From contig DDLS01000174.1 in the NCBI GenBank assembly GCA_002340255.1, forward strand, positions 40,498 to 104,497: 64,000 bases of DNA, in the 5' to 3' direction. Source of the stretch: Cyanobacteria bacterium UBA2566 (GTDB lineage: Bacteria; Cyanobacteriota; Cyanobacteriia; Cyanobacteriales; Desertifilaceae). Made by a program: the position numbers and the translations under genes. Of the stretch, positions 33,856 to 42,770 are shown piece after piece. Below the pieces are notes generated by a model. That model worked only from the letters and a program-made list of their open reading frames with translations, had not been told where the DNA came from and did no database searches. Within the stretch, counting starts at the first letter, position 1; every line of letters starts with the position of its first letter.

Positions 33856-34194
33856 TCAAAAAGTTCCCAACAGAGGTAGAACTTTCCTCTTCAATAATTC
33901 TACTAAAGCTGGCTCCATATATTCGTACTCATCAGCAATATCCAAGCAGACTACTCGTTTATTCTTGAGCCACGGCTGGAATTGTTTTGAGAGTTTTCTG
34001 CGATGAGACTCCTCCATAACAAAAATAATATCGGCCCACTCGATCTCTTCAGTACCCAGAGGGATTTCAGCTCCTCGATCTATGCCGGCTGAATCGACCT
34101 CTAATCCTTCGTACTCGGCGAATATTGCTTCGGCTGTAGGGCTGCGTAGCTGATTTTTACTGCAAACGAAAAGTAATTTCACGATCAACACCAT
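33856..34194 (-). CDS. Low-molecular-weight phosphatase-like protein
   Basis: 112-aa short member of the low-molecular-weight protein tyrosine phosphatase fold. The P-loop is LLFVCSKNQLRSPTAEAIF, with the Cys-x5-Arg-Ser signature complete. The rest is shorter than standard LMW-PTPs (about 150 aa), and the late Asp-Pro general-acid motif is not evident; CLDIADEYEYMEPALVELL ends the protein. Such short forms are common in bacteria and their substrates are unknown. It is 33 bp downstream of the NERD-helicase gene in the same direction, so the two may be cotranscribed. The start is uncertain between ATG 34194 and GTG 34182. Confidence 0.75.
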   Translation of the reverse strand: MVLIVKLLFVCSKNQLRSPTAEAIFAEYEGLEVDSAGIDRGAEIPLGTEEIEWADIIFVMEESHRRKLSKQFQPWLKNKRVVCLDIADEYEYMEPALVELLKRKVLPLLGTF

Positions 34195-34227
34195 TTGAGC
34201 GAGAGTAAAAAATAGACTGTATATAAA

Positions 34228-36069
34228 TCAATTCTCCAAAAAGTTTTTAGCAATAGGGCTAAAGAATTTACTATATAGACTGTTACAGTCAATTATGATT
34301 AAGTTTTTACGAGCGCGTGTTATCGCCGTATAAATCAACTCATGGAGACATTCTTGCTCGTCGATACTATTCACATTGCTAAGAACCAACACAAGAGAAT
34401 GAGCTTCCCAGCCCTTAAACGAGTAGATAGTTGAGAGCTTAACGGTTCCAGCATGGGGCCAAAAATGCAACTTACGTCCACGCTGAATCTCTTGTAGTTT
34501 AGACTTGAAGTCTGGATTTTCTTTAGGAAATTCATAATTCTCAAGATTATATTTTTGTAAAAGAGAGAGATACTCTTCTTCTGTTTCACCTGCATGAGTT
34601 GTATTCTCATGAGCAATATGGCGAAACCTATATTCTAAAGCACGAATAATTTCGTGTGTTGGTGCCAGCACTACTAAATCATTGGGATGGATATTGAGTA
34701 ATACAATTTCATTACGGATGAGCTGGAATATTTCATCACTATTGTAGGGTTGCTCATAATATTTGAATTTTGCAGGCTCCTCAAATATGTTTCTCTGATT
34801 TCTCACAAGATCGCTATCTAATTCATACAAATTCTTAAAGTAAAAATCCTGAAATTTTTGAGCAATTTTCAATGTAGTTAATTCCATACGAAATGACTGA
34901 TTTAATTGATTCCAACGACCCGGTATGGAAGGAATTACAGGAAAGCTATCCTCCCCCATTTTACGACCATAAACATTTTGTTTTTCATCACCAAAGACAA
35001 CAAATTCACCATCCTCTGCAAGAAAATAATTCACCAACAAGCGCAGCCATTCAGTTTTGTAGTCTTGTACTTCATCTACTAAAATAGTTTTATAGCGTTG
35101 TATATCTTTTTTGACAGGATGGAAGAAATCTTTTTCATCGGCTGCTTTCAGAAAATCATTGTATTCAACCCCGTAGCTATTAGCCTGTGTTTTGAAAAAT
35201 TGATGATAGTTTGTAATCTCAAATCTAGACCAAGGAAAAGGGGCGCGAACTTCATTTAAATGATCGTGAATATAATTGCGAAGCGTAATATTAAACGTCA
35301 ATATAAGAACTCTTTCTTTTGTACGACTATAGGCAGCAACAGCACGACCTGCGAGAACTTTTGTCTTCCCACAACCAGCTAATCCACGAACTTTCTGACG
35401 AGTTTTTGGCTGGCTTTGAATTAAATTCTGTTGTCGTTTTGTGTATTGAATATCCTTACCCATGTCAGAGATATGTTCCGGTGGTCTTAAGAATCGCCTA
35501 AAACTCTGATACAAGTCATCATCAAACATCAATGATTGATGCTTAAGATGTGCTTTCTCAAGCAACCTATTAAAATCTTGAGTATTCAGAGCATCATATC
35601 CTAGTATATGCGTGTAATTCACACTATGACAGAAACTTTGAGCATCCTTTGTAGTCTCATTATGGAAGTAAATAGCAGTTTGAACAATTGAAAAACATTT
35701 TTTGTTCTGAATCTTGCGTTCAAATAGCAAATTAATATGAAGTGTATAAAGATGCTGTTTATAGGTTTCTACCTGAGCCAAGGGAGAGCGAATCTGTCCA
35801 TTATTTTTACATAGCTTCCACGATGAAAGTCCACCCTTAGGATTTAAGTAGTTCCTTAAATGCCAATCCTTAACCTCGATCACTAATACACCTGAATTTT
35901 GGCGAACAATTATTAAATCAGGACGATCGCCATTCAGAAAAGGCTGGACATAAATTTCATAATTGTCGTCAAGGTGATGAAGTAGAAAATCAAGTAGATG
36001 ACGCTCACCTGGTTCAAGAGGAACTCGAAAACGCTCAATCTCTTCTAAAGATGGAAAACACTTTGCCAT
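34228..36069 (-). CDS. NERD nuclease - UvrD-like helicase fusion
   Basis: 613-aa protein. The N-terminal NERD (nuclease-related) domain shows RPDLIIVRQNSGVLVIEVKDW, with the Asp and the Glu-x-Lys of the PD-(D/E)XK fold, near residues 50-70. Then follows a UvrD/Rep superfamily I helicase: Walker A RGLAGCGKTKVLAGRA (~230), Walker B TILVDEVQDY, motif III-like FVVFGDEKQNVYG, and late STIYSFKGWEAHSLVLVLS and YTAITRARKNLIIID. It should degrade or unwind DNA in an ATP-dependent way. NERD-helicases occur in defence-linked contexts, but no other defence gene is adjacent. Its A+T-rich composition hints at transfer. Confidence 0.85.
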   Translation of the reverse strand: MAKCFPSLEEIERFRVPLEPGERHLLDFLLHHLDDNYEIYVQPFLNGDRPDLIIVRQNSGVLVIEVKDWHLRNYLNPKGGLSSWKLCKNNGQIRSPLAQVETYKQHLYTLHINLLFERKIQNKKCFSIVQTAIYFHNETTKDAQSFCHSVNYTHILGYDALNTQDFNRLLEKAHLKHQSLMFDDDLYQSFRRFLRPPEHISDMGKDIQYTKRQQNLIQSQPKTRQKVRGLAGCGKTKVLAGRAVAAYSRTKERVLILTFNITLRNYIHDHLNEVRAPFPWSRFEITNYHQFFKTQANSYGVEYNDFLKAADEKDFFHPVKKDIQRYKTILVDEVQDYKTEWLRLLVNYFLAEDGEFVVFGDEKQNVYGRKMGEDSFPVIPSIPGRWNQLNQSFRMELTTLKIAQKFQDFYFKNLYELDSDLVRNQRNIFEEPAKFKYYEQPYNSDEIFQLIRNEIVLLNIHPNDLVVLAPTHEIIRALEYRFRHIAHENTTHAGETEEEYLSLLQKYNLENYEFPKENPDFKSKLQEIQRGRKLHFWPHAGTVKLSTIYSFKGWEAHSLVLVLSNVNSIDEQECLHELIYTAITRARKNLIIIDCNSLYSKFFSPIAKNFLEN

Positions 36070-36140
36070 AATCTATTTGGAGAATATTACGAATACTGCA
36101 TACCGACAGAGTACCCAATTCCAAAGGAAAATATACCATC

Positions 36141-37169
36141 TCAAATCATTTGCCAGGTCATCTCCTGTCCTGCGCGTAAAGGCACTAACCCAGATTCGGT
36201 AAAGGGCACTTCATCGGGAATTCTCCAGGTGGTTTTGGTTAAGGTAATCTGTTCGGTATTGCGCGGAAGTTGATAAAAATCTGGCCCGTAGAAACTGGCG
36301 AAGGCTTCTAGTTTATCGAGGGCATTAACGCTCTCAAAGGCTTCTGCGTATAATTCCAGGGCGTGGAGGGCGGAAAAGCAACCGGCGCAGCCACAGGCAC
36401 TTTCTTTACTGGTGCGGGTATGGGGGGCGCTATCTGTGCCGAGAAAAAATTTGGGATTGCCGGAGGTTGCGGCTTGTAGAAGGGATTGACGATGGGTTTC
36501 CCGTTTCAAAATGGGTAGGCAATAAAAGTGGGGATTAATACCGCCTTTGAAGATGCGATTGCGGTTAAATAAGAGATGTTGGGGGGTGAGGGTTGCGCCG
36601 ATATTGTCCGCTTCGAGGACATATTCCACGGCATCTGAGGTGGTGATGTGTTCTAGTACGACGCGCAGTTTGGGAAATCGCTGTCTGAGGGGAATTAAAT
36701 GTTGCTTGATAAAGACTTTTTCGCGATCGAATACATCCACGTCTGGATCGGTGACTTCTCCATGGAGTAATAAGGGCAAGTCTACTTGTTGCATGGTCTC
36801 AAAGACTCGATCGCACTTCCGAATATCTGTAACCCCGAATTCTGAATTGGTTGTTGCTCCGGATGGGTAGTATTTCACCGCTTTCACAAACCCGGAGTCC
36901 TTCGCTTGAACGATCTCTTCTGGGCTGGTATTATCGGTGAGATAGAGCGTCATTAATGGCTCAAACTGTTTGCCTGGGGGAATGGCAGCGAGAATGCGAT
37001 CGCGATAAGCAACAGCATCAGCGAGCGATCGCACTGGGGGCTTCAAATTAGGCATAATAATCGCACGGACAAACTGTCGCACGGTATAGGGTAAAACGGC
37101 TTTTAGCGCTTCACCATCCCGCAGATGGAGATGCCAATCATCAGGTCGAGTCAAGGTAAGCTGTTGCAT
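36141..37169 (-). CDS. pyrC: Dihydroorotase
   Basis: 342-aa class II dihydroorotase, which interconverts carbamoyl-aspartate and dihydroorotate in pyrimidine synthesis. The N-terminus has the zinc-binding DDWHLHLRDG. The carboxylated Lys is in FVKAVKYYPSGATTNS, further His ligands are in PLLLHGEV and VLEHITTSD, and the catalytic Asp is in FLGTDSAPH. The length matches E. coli PyrC. The start at 37169 (MQQLTLTRPDDWHLH) is chosen over 37223, since 18 extra residues are not part of the family. Confidence 0.96.
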   Translation of the reverse strand: MQQLTLTRPDDWHLHLRDGEALKAVLPYTVRQFVRAIIMPNLKPPVRSLADAVAYRDRILAAIPPGKQFEPLMTLYLTDNTSPEEIVQAKDSGFVKAVKYYPSGATTNSEFGVTDIRKCDRVFETMQQVDLPLLLHGEVTDPDVDVFDREKVFIKQHLIPLRQRFPKLRVVLEHITTSDAVEYVLEADNIGATLTPQHLLFNRNRIFKGGINPHFYCLPILKRETHRQSLLQAATSGNPKFFLGTDSAPHTRTSKESACGCAGCFSALHALELYAEAFESVNALDKLEAFASFYGPDFYQLPRNTEQITLTKTTWRIPDEVPFTESGLVPLRAGQEMTWQMI

Positions 37170-37247
37170 CCTCCCATCATAAACTGGATTGGATCTCCAT
37201 GGATTAGAGATCCCTAGTTCCAAAGTCGAAACTAGGAATCAAACTGG

Positions 37248-38915
37248 CTAGTAAATGGGGCCCTTTTCAATCGGTTTCTGTACGGTTTCAATCTGAGTCT
37301 GCCCTGTAGGGGCTGCTGCTGAACTTGATTTCAACTTAATCACAGCGTATTCTTCCCCAAGTCCTCGATAAAGGCTGTAGCACATTACCAGCAGAACAAT
37401 CGCAAAGGGCAACCCAGTGGTAATTGCAGCCGTCTGTAGGGCCGTCAAACCTCCTCCTAAAAGCAACACGGCTGCCACCACACCCTCCATTGCCGCCCAG
37501 AATACTCGCTGAGGCACAGGAGAATCTAATTTTCCACCCGATGTTAAGTTATCGACAACCAGGGAACCGGAATCAGAGGAAGTTACGAAAAACACAACCA
37601 CCAAAATAATGCCAACAAAAGAGGTAAGACCTGTTAAGGGCAGTTGCTGTAGCATCACAAATAGGGCTGTGGCTACTTCAGCATTAACAGCATCTGCAAT
37701 AATGCCAGGACTATCACCCAATTCCAGGTTTAGTGCAGTTCCCCCAAAAACTGACATCCAGAGGAAGGTGAGCAGCGACGGCAACAGCAACACACCTAAG
37801 ATAAATTCCCGGACTGTACGCCCTTTGGAAATACGGGCAATAAAAATCCCCACAAATGGAGACCAAGAAATCCACCATCCCCAATAGAAAACGGTCCAGC
37901 TATTTTGCCAACTCGTAGATTGGAAGGTTTCAGTCCAAAAGCTGAATGTGGGTAAGGATGCCAGATAAAATCCTGTGGTTTGTACAAATGTACCCAGCAG
38001 GAAAATGGTTGGCCCAGCTAATAGCACAAAGACCATCAGGATGGCAGCCAAAATCATGTTTAATTCACTCAACCGACGGACTCCAGCGTCGAGACCTGAC
38101 ACAACTGATGCGGTAGCAAATCCAGTGATAATAGCAATCAGAACAACTTGAACTGGAGCGTTAATGGGAAGATCGAATAAGAAATTGAACCCAGCATTCA
38201 CCTGTTGTACTCCAAACCCCAGGGAGGTGGCTAAGCCGAACAGGGTTGCCGTGACAGCCAAGACATCAACAACGTTGCCCATCCAACCATAAATGCCATC
38301 TCCCAATAGAGGATAGAATACAGAGCGGACGGTCAGGGGCAATCCACGGTTATAGGCAAAAAAGGCCAGTGCCAGGCCAACTAGAGCATAGATACCCCAA
38401 GCATGAAATCCCCAATGGAAAAAGGTAATACTTAGGGCCTGTTGCGCTGCATCGTTGGTTCCTGGTTCAATCGTTCCTAAAATCGTCGGTGGCGATTGGA
38501 AGTGGTAAATCGGTTCAGCCACACTCCAAAACATTAACCCAATCCCCATGCCAGCGGACAGCAGCATGGCAAGCCAGGCAAAGGTGGGAAACTCAGGACG
38601 AGCATCCTGGCCACCGATGCGGACTGAGCCAAAGCGACTCAGGGCCAGCAGTATGGCCACACTCAGATAAATACTGACGGCTAAGATCAGAAACCAGCCC
38701 ATTCCTTCAGCAATAAAGGTTTGAATTTGTCCAAATGCCGTTTCAGCCGGTTCTTTGAACAGAACAGTCAACAGGACAAACAGTAGGATTAATATCCCGG
38801 AGGTGATAAAAACCTCTGGATGAAAATCAAATCCAGGAAAGCGGGTAATGTTGGTATCTCCGGGTGTTCGGTGAGGGTTGGACAGATGAGATCGCTTGTT
38901 TGATGGATCGTGCAT
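37248..38915 (-). CDS. BCCT family betaine/choline/carnitine transporter
   Basis: About 555-aa membrane transporter with 12 predicted helices, of the betaine-choline-carnitine family that takes up compatible solutes, usually with sodium or protons. Family features include GMGIGLMFWSVAEPIYHF (residues ~110-127) and HWGFHAWGIYALVGLALAFF, and the aromatic box helix seen as FYWGWWISWSPFVGIFIARIS. FVTSSDSGSLVVDNLTSGG is the late signature. Osmolyte import is likely; the exact substrate is not determined. The start is uncertain: TTG 38930 lies 2 nt from AAGGAGG, and ATG 38915 lies 16 nt from it. Confidence 0.93.
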   Translation of the reverse strand: MHDPSNKRSHLSNPHRTPGDTNITRFPGFDFHPEVFITSGILILLFVLLTVLFKEPAETAFGQIQTFIAEGMGWFLILAVSIYLSVAILLALSRFGSVRIGGQDARPEFPTFAWLAMLLSAGMGIGLMFWSVAEPIYHFQSPPTILGTIEPGTNDAAQQALSITFFHWGFHAWGIYALVGLALAFFAYNRGLPLTVRSVFYPLLGDGIYGWMGNVVDVLAVTATLFGLATSLGFGVQQVNAGFNFLFDLPINAPVQVVLIAIITGFATASVVSGLDAGVRRLSELNMILAAILMVFVLLAGPTIFLLGTFVQTTGFYLASLPTFSFWTETFQSTSWQNSWTVFYWGWWISWSPFVGIFIARISKGRTVREFILGVLLLPSLLTFLWMSVFGGTALNLELGDSPGIIADAVNAEVATALFVMLQQLPLTGLTSFVGIILVVVFFVTSSDSGSLVVDNLTSGGKLDSPVPQRVFWAAMEGVVAAVLLLGGGLTALQTAAITTGLPFAIVLLVMCYSLYRGLGEEYAVIKLKSSSAAAPTGQTQIETVQKPIEKGPIY

Positions 38916-39008
38916 GGAAATTTCAGTCAATCCTCCTTAAAGTAGTTGCATGTTGGCTACAATGTATCATCTTTACGGGATTTCTCTGAAATTAAACTCT
39001 GCTCACTC

Positions 39009-39116
39009 CTAATCTGGTTTTTTGCCAACAATGAAAACGCCTTGATCTTTGGCTGGTTGCCATTGATAATCATCTAAATCTTCACGGGCACAATCAAGCC
39101 TTGCCGTCTCTTCTAA
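39009..39116 (-). pseudogene. C-terminal remnant of a methyltransferase-like gene
   Basis: The minus-strand frame reads RLEETARLDCAREDLDDY, then WQPAKDQGVFIVGKKPD and stops. GVFIVGKKP-type endings are common in class I methyltransferases. There is no upstream coding extension: the homology runs straight into the TTCCCTAACGCGAAGCGCT mini-repeat at 39124-39141. Identification is tentative since only ~35 residues remain. Confidence 0.35.
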
Positions 39117-39129
39117 TCTCCATTCCCTA

Positions 39130-39141
39130 ACGCGAAGCGCT
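39130..39141. repeat. Dispersed palindromic mini-repeat at remnant break
   Basis: A-CGCGAAGCGC-T, a one-base variant of AGCGC-GAA-GCGCT, preceded by ATTCCCTA, next to the truncation point of the methyltransferase-like remnant. Confidence 0.5.
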
Positions 39142-39210
39142 ATAGTTTTGAGCAATCAACTTATGGTTGGAGCGATCGCGCACCAGAACAGAGCAAACAA
39201 AGTTATGCTG

Positions 39211-39876
39211 TTATGCACCTTGATGATAATTCAACAGGTTCTCAGGGACGGTAATATCCGATCGCAGTTGAGAATCGGGAATGGGAACGCCAGGGGTAAG
39301 TTTCAGGGGTAATTGTCCTGCCCAGATCGGTAGCTCATAGTCAGCAGCATCATCCTTAGGATCTCCACTGCGGACTTTGGCAGAGCCTTCTTCAATGGGG
39401 AAAGCCAATACCGTTGTTGCTTTCATTTCAGCCGGTGTCGGTTGGCGGGCTTGTTCCCATTGCCCGGGGACAATGTGTTCGGATAGGATTTTGAGAGCGT
39501 GCCGCTTTTCCTGCTCATCATCAACCAATGTGGCACGACCAAACAACATCACCGAGCGATAATTCATGGAATGGTGAAAGAGCGATCGCGCAATGACAAT
39601 GCCATCCAATATAGTGGCACTCACGCAAATCTCAATGCCCTGCTCTAAATTCTTGAGCATTCGACTGGCTACGGCTCCGTGGATATAGAGGCGATCGCCA
39701 TCTCGTCCATAGCTCATCGGAATGACAAAGGGTTGATTATGGGCCATAAAACCAACGTGAATGACCAGTGCTTCATCCAAAATTTGGTCGATCGTGGCGC
39801 GATCGTAGCATCCCCGTTTGGGATTACGTTTCACGGCAGAGCGATCGGTCACTTGCAGCGGTTTTGTAGTGGACAT
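39211..39876 (-). CDS. Pyridoxamine 5'-phosphate oxidase family flavoprotein
   Basis: 221-aa FMN-binding split-barrel protein of the pyridoxamine 5'-phosphate oxidase-like family. RGCYDRATIDQILDEALVIHVGFMAHNQPFVIPMSYGRDGDRLYIHGAVASRML is the characteristic N-terminal block. A middle HHSMNYRSVMLFGRATLV and late KVRSGDPKDDAADYELPIWAGQLPL follow. It is not canonical PdxH. ATG 39876 has GGAG 8 nt upstream. It is divergent from a MocR regulator 121 bp away, a frequent arrangement, so it is probably that regulator's target. Confidence 0.88.
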   Translation of the reverse strand: MSTTKPLQVTDRSAVKRNPKRGCYDRATIDQILDEALVIHVGFMAHNQPFVIPMSYGRDGDRLYIHGAVASRMLKNLEQGIEICVSATILDGIVIARSLFHHSMNYRSVMLFGRATLVDDEQEKRHALKILSEHIVPGQWEQARQPTPAEMKATTVLAFPIEEGSAKVRSGDPKDDAADYELPIWAGQLPLKLTPGVPIPDSQLRSDITVPENLLNYHQGA

Positions 39877-39925
39877 AGGTAGATCTCCAGATTGATTGGA
39901 TGCTGATGAGGATTAAGATAGAGCC

Positions 39926-39978
39926 TAAATTGGTCTCGAACAATAGCCAATTTATAGTTTTTAGATCAGTCCAATTTT
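39926..39978. promoter_or_regulatory. Candidate MocR operator in divergent promoter region
   Basis: TAAATTGG (39926-39933) and CCAATTTA (39947-39954) form a perfect 8-bp inverted repeat with a 13-bp spacer. A further CCAATTTT half-site lies at 39971-39978. It is central in the 121-bp region between the two divergent genes, where MocR proteins usually bind. Confidence 0.5.
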
Positions 39979-39997
39979 TGAGTTCAATCGATCTACT

Positions 39998-41452
39998 ATG
40001 GATTTAGTCCTGTCTCTCGATCGCGCCTCTGTCACCCCCTTATATCAGCAGCTTGCAGAAGAATTACGCCGTGCCGTATTGCAGCAACGGCTTCAGCCCA
40101 ACCAAAAATTACCCCCCTCTCGACAATTAGCTCAGTCCCTCAATATCTCGCGAATCACCGTAACCCAGAGCTACGAGCAACTGGTTAGCGAAGGCTATTT
40201 AGAAACTCGTCGAGGATCGGGCACATTTGTTTGCGCTCAACTCCCCGAAGCCTATTTACACGCCAACTCTGTCGAGCAAGGGGCATCTGAATCATCGGAT
40301 TTCACTCGCCTGTCTCGATTCGCGACAAATCTACTAACGAGGCGATCGCTCGAAGGTCCGAGTCCCCAATACCGGATTAGCTTTCGCTATGGCAATCCGG
40401 CGGCGAATTTGTTTCCTATGGATCTGTGGCGGCGACTCCTAGTCCGCCATTGCCGCACGTCCTCAACGCTAATGGATTACGGTTCCGATCCAGCGGGATA
40501 TATGCCCCTGAGACGGGCGATCGCCAATTATTTGGGGCGTTCTCGCGCGGTTCGATGCACTCCCGAACAGGTGATGATGGTTAACGGGTCTCAACAAGCT
40601 CTCGATTTAATTGCCCGCCTCACCCTCGATCCGGGAGATTGGGTGGCAATGGAAGATCCGGGCTACTTGGGGGCGCGGTATTGCTTTACAGGACAAGGGG
40701 CGAACCTGCAACCCATTCCCGTGGATGCTGAAGGATTGCAGGTAGACGCACTGGATCGCGATCGCCATCAGTTCAAATTTGTCTATGTCACTCCGTCCCA
40801 TCAATTTCCCACTGGGGCAACTCTCTCGCTTTCTCGACGACTCGCTCTACTGCAATGGGCGCAACAAACCGAAACCCTCGTCCTCGAAGATGACTATGAT
40901 GGTGAATATCGTTATGGCGATCGCCCCATTCCTGCCTTACAAGGACTCGATCGCCACAACATCGTAATCTATGTGGGGACTTTTTCTAAAATTCTCTTTC
41001 CTTCGTTGCGCCTGGGTTATCTAGTCGTGCCAACGGCTTGGATACCCCTGGTGAGTCGGGCAAAATGGCTGTGCGATCGCCATTGTTCCATGCTAGAGCA
41101 ATATGCCCTCACCGATTTTTTTACCGAAGCTTACTTTGAACGACATATTAGACGAATGCGACATCTTTACAATAAGCGCCGCCAAGTATTAGTAAAAGCC
41201 TTGAACGAGAATTTTGGGAGCAGAGTTTCGATTTTGGGAGACAATGCGGGGATTCATTTAATGGCGAAATTAGAAACCGATTTGCCTGACGATCGCATCA
41301 TTCAACGGGCAGCAAGTGTAGATGTCGGCTTGATCAGCGCCCGGGGTTATTATTTGGCTGCTCCTAACTCGGGGGAGTTTATTTTTGGCTACTCTCAGCT
41401 CAATGAAACTCAGATCGAAGAAGGGATTCGGGCGATCGGCCAAGTTCTATAG
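39998..41452 (+). CDS. MocR-type regulator (GntR wHTH fused to aminotransferase fold)
   Basis: 484-aa PdxR/MocR regulator. Residues ~12-80 are a GntR winged helix (KLPPSRQLAQSLNISRITVTQSY, then EGYLETRRGSGTFV). The rest is a class I aminotransferase-like effector domain that should bind pyridoxal 5'-phosphate through the Lys in GTFSKILFPSLRLGYL (~331), with ALVLEDDYDGEYRY-type strand seen as TLVLEDDYDGEYRYG. Regulators of this kind sense vitamin B6 or amines. It is divergent from the flavin oxidoreductase gene and probably controls it and itself. Confidence 0.93.
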   Translation: MDLVLSLDRASVTPLYQQLAEELRRAVLQQRLQPNQKLPPSRQLAQSLNISRITVTQSYEQLVSEGYLETRRGSGTFVCAQLPEAYLHANSVEQGASESSDFTRLSRFATNLLTRRSLEGPSPQYRISFRYGNPAANLFPMDLWRRLLVRHCRTSSTLMDYGSDPAGYMPLRRAIANYLGRSRAVRCTPEQVMMVNGSQQALDLIARLTLDPGDWVAMEDPGYLGARYCFTGQGANLQPIPVDAEGLQVDALDRDRHQFKFVYVTPSHQFPTGATLSLSRRLALLQWAQQTETLVLEDDYDGEYRYGDRPIPALQGLDRHNIVIYVGTFSKILFPSLRLGYLVVPTAWIPLVSRAKWLCDRHCSMLEQYALTDFFTEAYFERHIRRMRHLYNKRRQVLVKALNENFGSRVSILGDNAGIHLMAKLETDLPDDRIIQRAASVDVGLISARGYYLAAPNSGEFIFGYSQLNETQIEEGIRAIGQVL

Positions 41453-41465
41453 CCGTAAAGACATT

Positions 41466-41480
41466 ACAGCACTTTGCGTT
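41466..41480. repeat. Dispersed palindromic mini-repeat, copy
   Basis: CAGCACTTTGCGTT, the reverse-orientation variant of the AGCGC-AAA-GCGCT repeat, between the convergent MocR and GNAT-like genes. Confidence 0.4.
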
Positions 41481-41487
41481 CTATCCC

Positions 41488-42672
41488 TCAATAGGGGTGT
41501 TGAACCCAGTCTTGAGTCTGATTAAACGGTAACTCTTCATTAATGGCATCAATTTGTAATTGCTCGGCTTCATTGATTTGATCGATGTGGGTTTTCATGA
41601 TTTGCATTAATCGTTGATTGTAAAATCGATGCAGGCTATAGTGGGGAGTTGCGGGGAAGCCGCGCCGCTTCTTGTGTCGTCCTCCAGCACCGGGATCGAA
41701 GCGTTGAATGTCGTTGGCGATCGCCCACTCAATAGGTGTATAATAACAAGCATTAAAGTGCAGGCAATCCAATTCTTCAAAACTGCCCCAATAGCGTCCA
41801 TAAAGTTGATCGGCTTTAGTGACACAAAAAGACATCCCCACCGGTTTGCGATCGTTCCCTTCCCGATAAGCAGCACTTAATACCAGGCGATGGCGATAAT
41901 GATCGTAAAGGCGCTCAAAAAAGGTCTTGGTTAAATATTTGCTCCCCCACCAGCCAAATTGATCGCAGTGATGGCTATAAAAATGGTACATATCCGAGAG
42001 CAGATTATGGGTAATTTCTTCTCCATTGTGGACTTTCATGGTTAATTGGGCTTTTTGAATGGCTTTACGCTCGCGTTTAATGTTGCGCCGTTGATTGGCA
42101 TTAAACATGCCCAAATAATCATCAAATGTCTGGAAGCCTTGATTATGCCAAATACTGCTATGGTGCAACCAGCCAGAAAAGCCATATTTTTGAATCATTG
42201 GTTTCCATTGAGGATCGACATACAGGAAATTACAACCGGAAATCTGATGGCGATCGCAAAATTGGTCAATGGCAGCAACCATAATCTCCGTTAAGCTCTC
42301 CTCATCCTCGGCAGGATCGACCAAAAACCGATAGCCCAATGCGGGTGTAAACGGACTCATCCCCAACAACTTCGGATAATATTCAATTCCCAGACGATAA
42401 GCCAGATCTGCCCATTGGCGATCGAAGACGAACTCACCATAGCTGTGACCTTTGACATATAATGGAGCCGCAGCGACCAGAGCGCGATCGTGCCATACTG
42501 TTAAATGACAAGGTTGCCAACCCGCTTGCGCCGTAGCACTCCCCGACGCTTCCATATTATGTAACCATTCCCACTCCAAAAACGGTGTTTTTAACGGTTG
42601 CGCCAAAGCATCCCATTCCTGTTGAGACACTTCAGAAATTTGTGAAATCCAGCGAATTGAATATTGACGCAT
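41488..42672 (-). CDS. GNAT/FemAB-like acyltransferase (DUF482 family)
   Basis: About 394-aa protein of the DUF482 peptidoglycan-biosynthesis-like GNAT family. Characteristic parts are TPFLEWEWLHNMEASGSA near the N-terminus, PCHLTVWHDRALVAAAPLYVKGHSYGEFVFD, and the C-terminal GRYWGSFEELDCLHFNACYYTPIEWAI followed by FDPGAGGRHKKRRGFPATP. The duplicated GNAT fold transfers an acyl or aminoacyl group; the substrate is unknown. The start at 42672 (MRQYSIRW) is chosen; 42684 would add four residues. It is followed upstream on the same strand by the RibD-like gene, 99 bp away. Confidence 0.88.
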   Translation of the reverse strand: MRQYSIRWISQISEVSQQEWDALAQPLKTPFLEWEWLHNMEASGSATAQAGWQPCHLTVWHDRALVAAAPLYVKGHSYGEFVFDRQWADLAYRLGIEYYPKLLGMSPFTPALGYRFLVDPAEDEESLTEIMVAAIDQFCDRHQISGCNFLYVDPQWKPMIQKYGFSGWLHHSSIWHNQGFQTFDDYLGMFNANQRRNIKRERKAIQKAQLTMKVHNGEEITHNLLSDMYHFYSHHCDQFGWWGSKYLTKTFFERLYDHYRHRLVLSAAYREGNDRKPVGMSFCVTKADQLYGRYWGSFEELDCLHFNACYYTPIEWAIANDIQRFDPGAGGRHKKRRGFPATPHYSLHRFYNQRLMQIMKTHIDQINEAEQLQIDAINEELPFNQTQDWVQHPY

Positions 42673-42770
42673 GAGACAACTCAATCATTAATCATTAATA
42701 GTTAAACAATTAAACAATTAGGGGAATCAATGATCCTCCCCATCCTCTCCTATTACCCATTACTTATTAC

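Larger units (their letters stand above)
38916..39210. other. Intergenic region with gene remnant and mini-repeat
   Basis: Contains the methyltransferase tail fragment (39009-39116) and a palindromic mini-repeat (39130-39141); otherwise nothing recognised. Confidence 0.5.
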
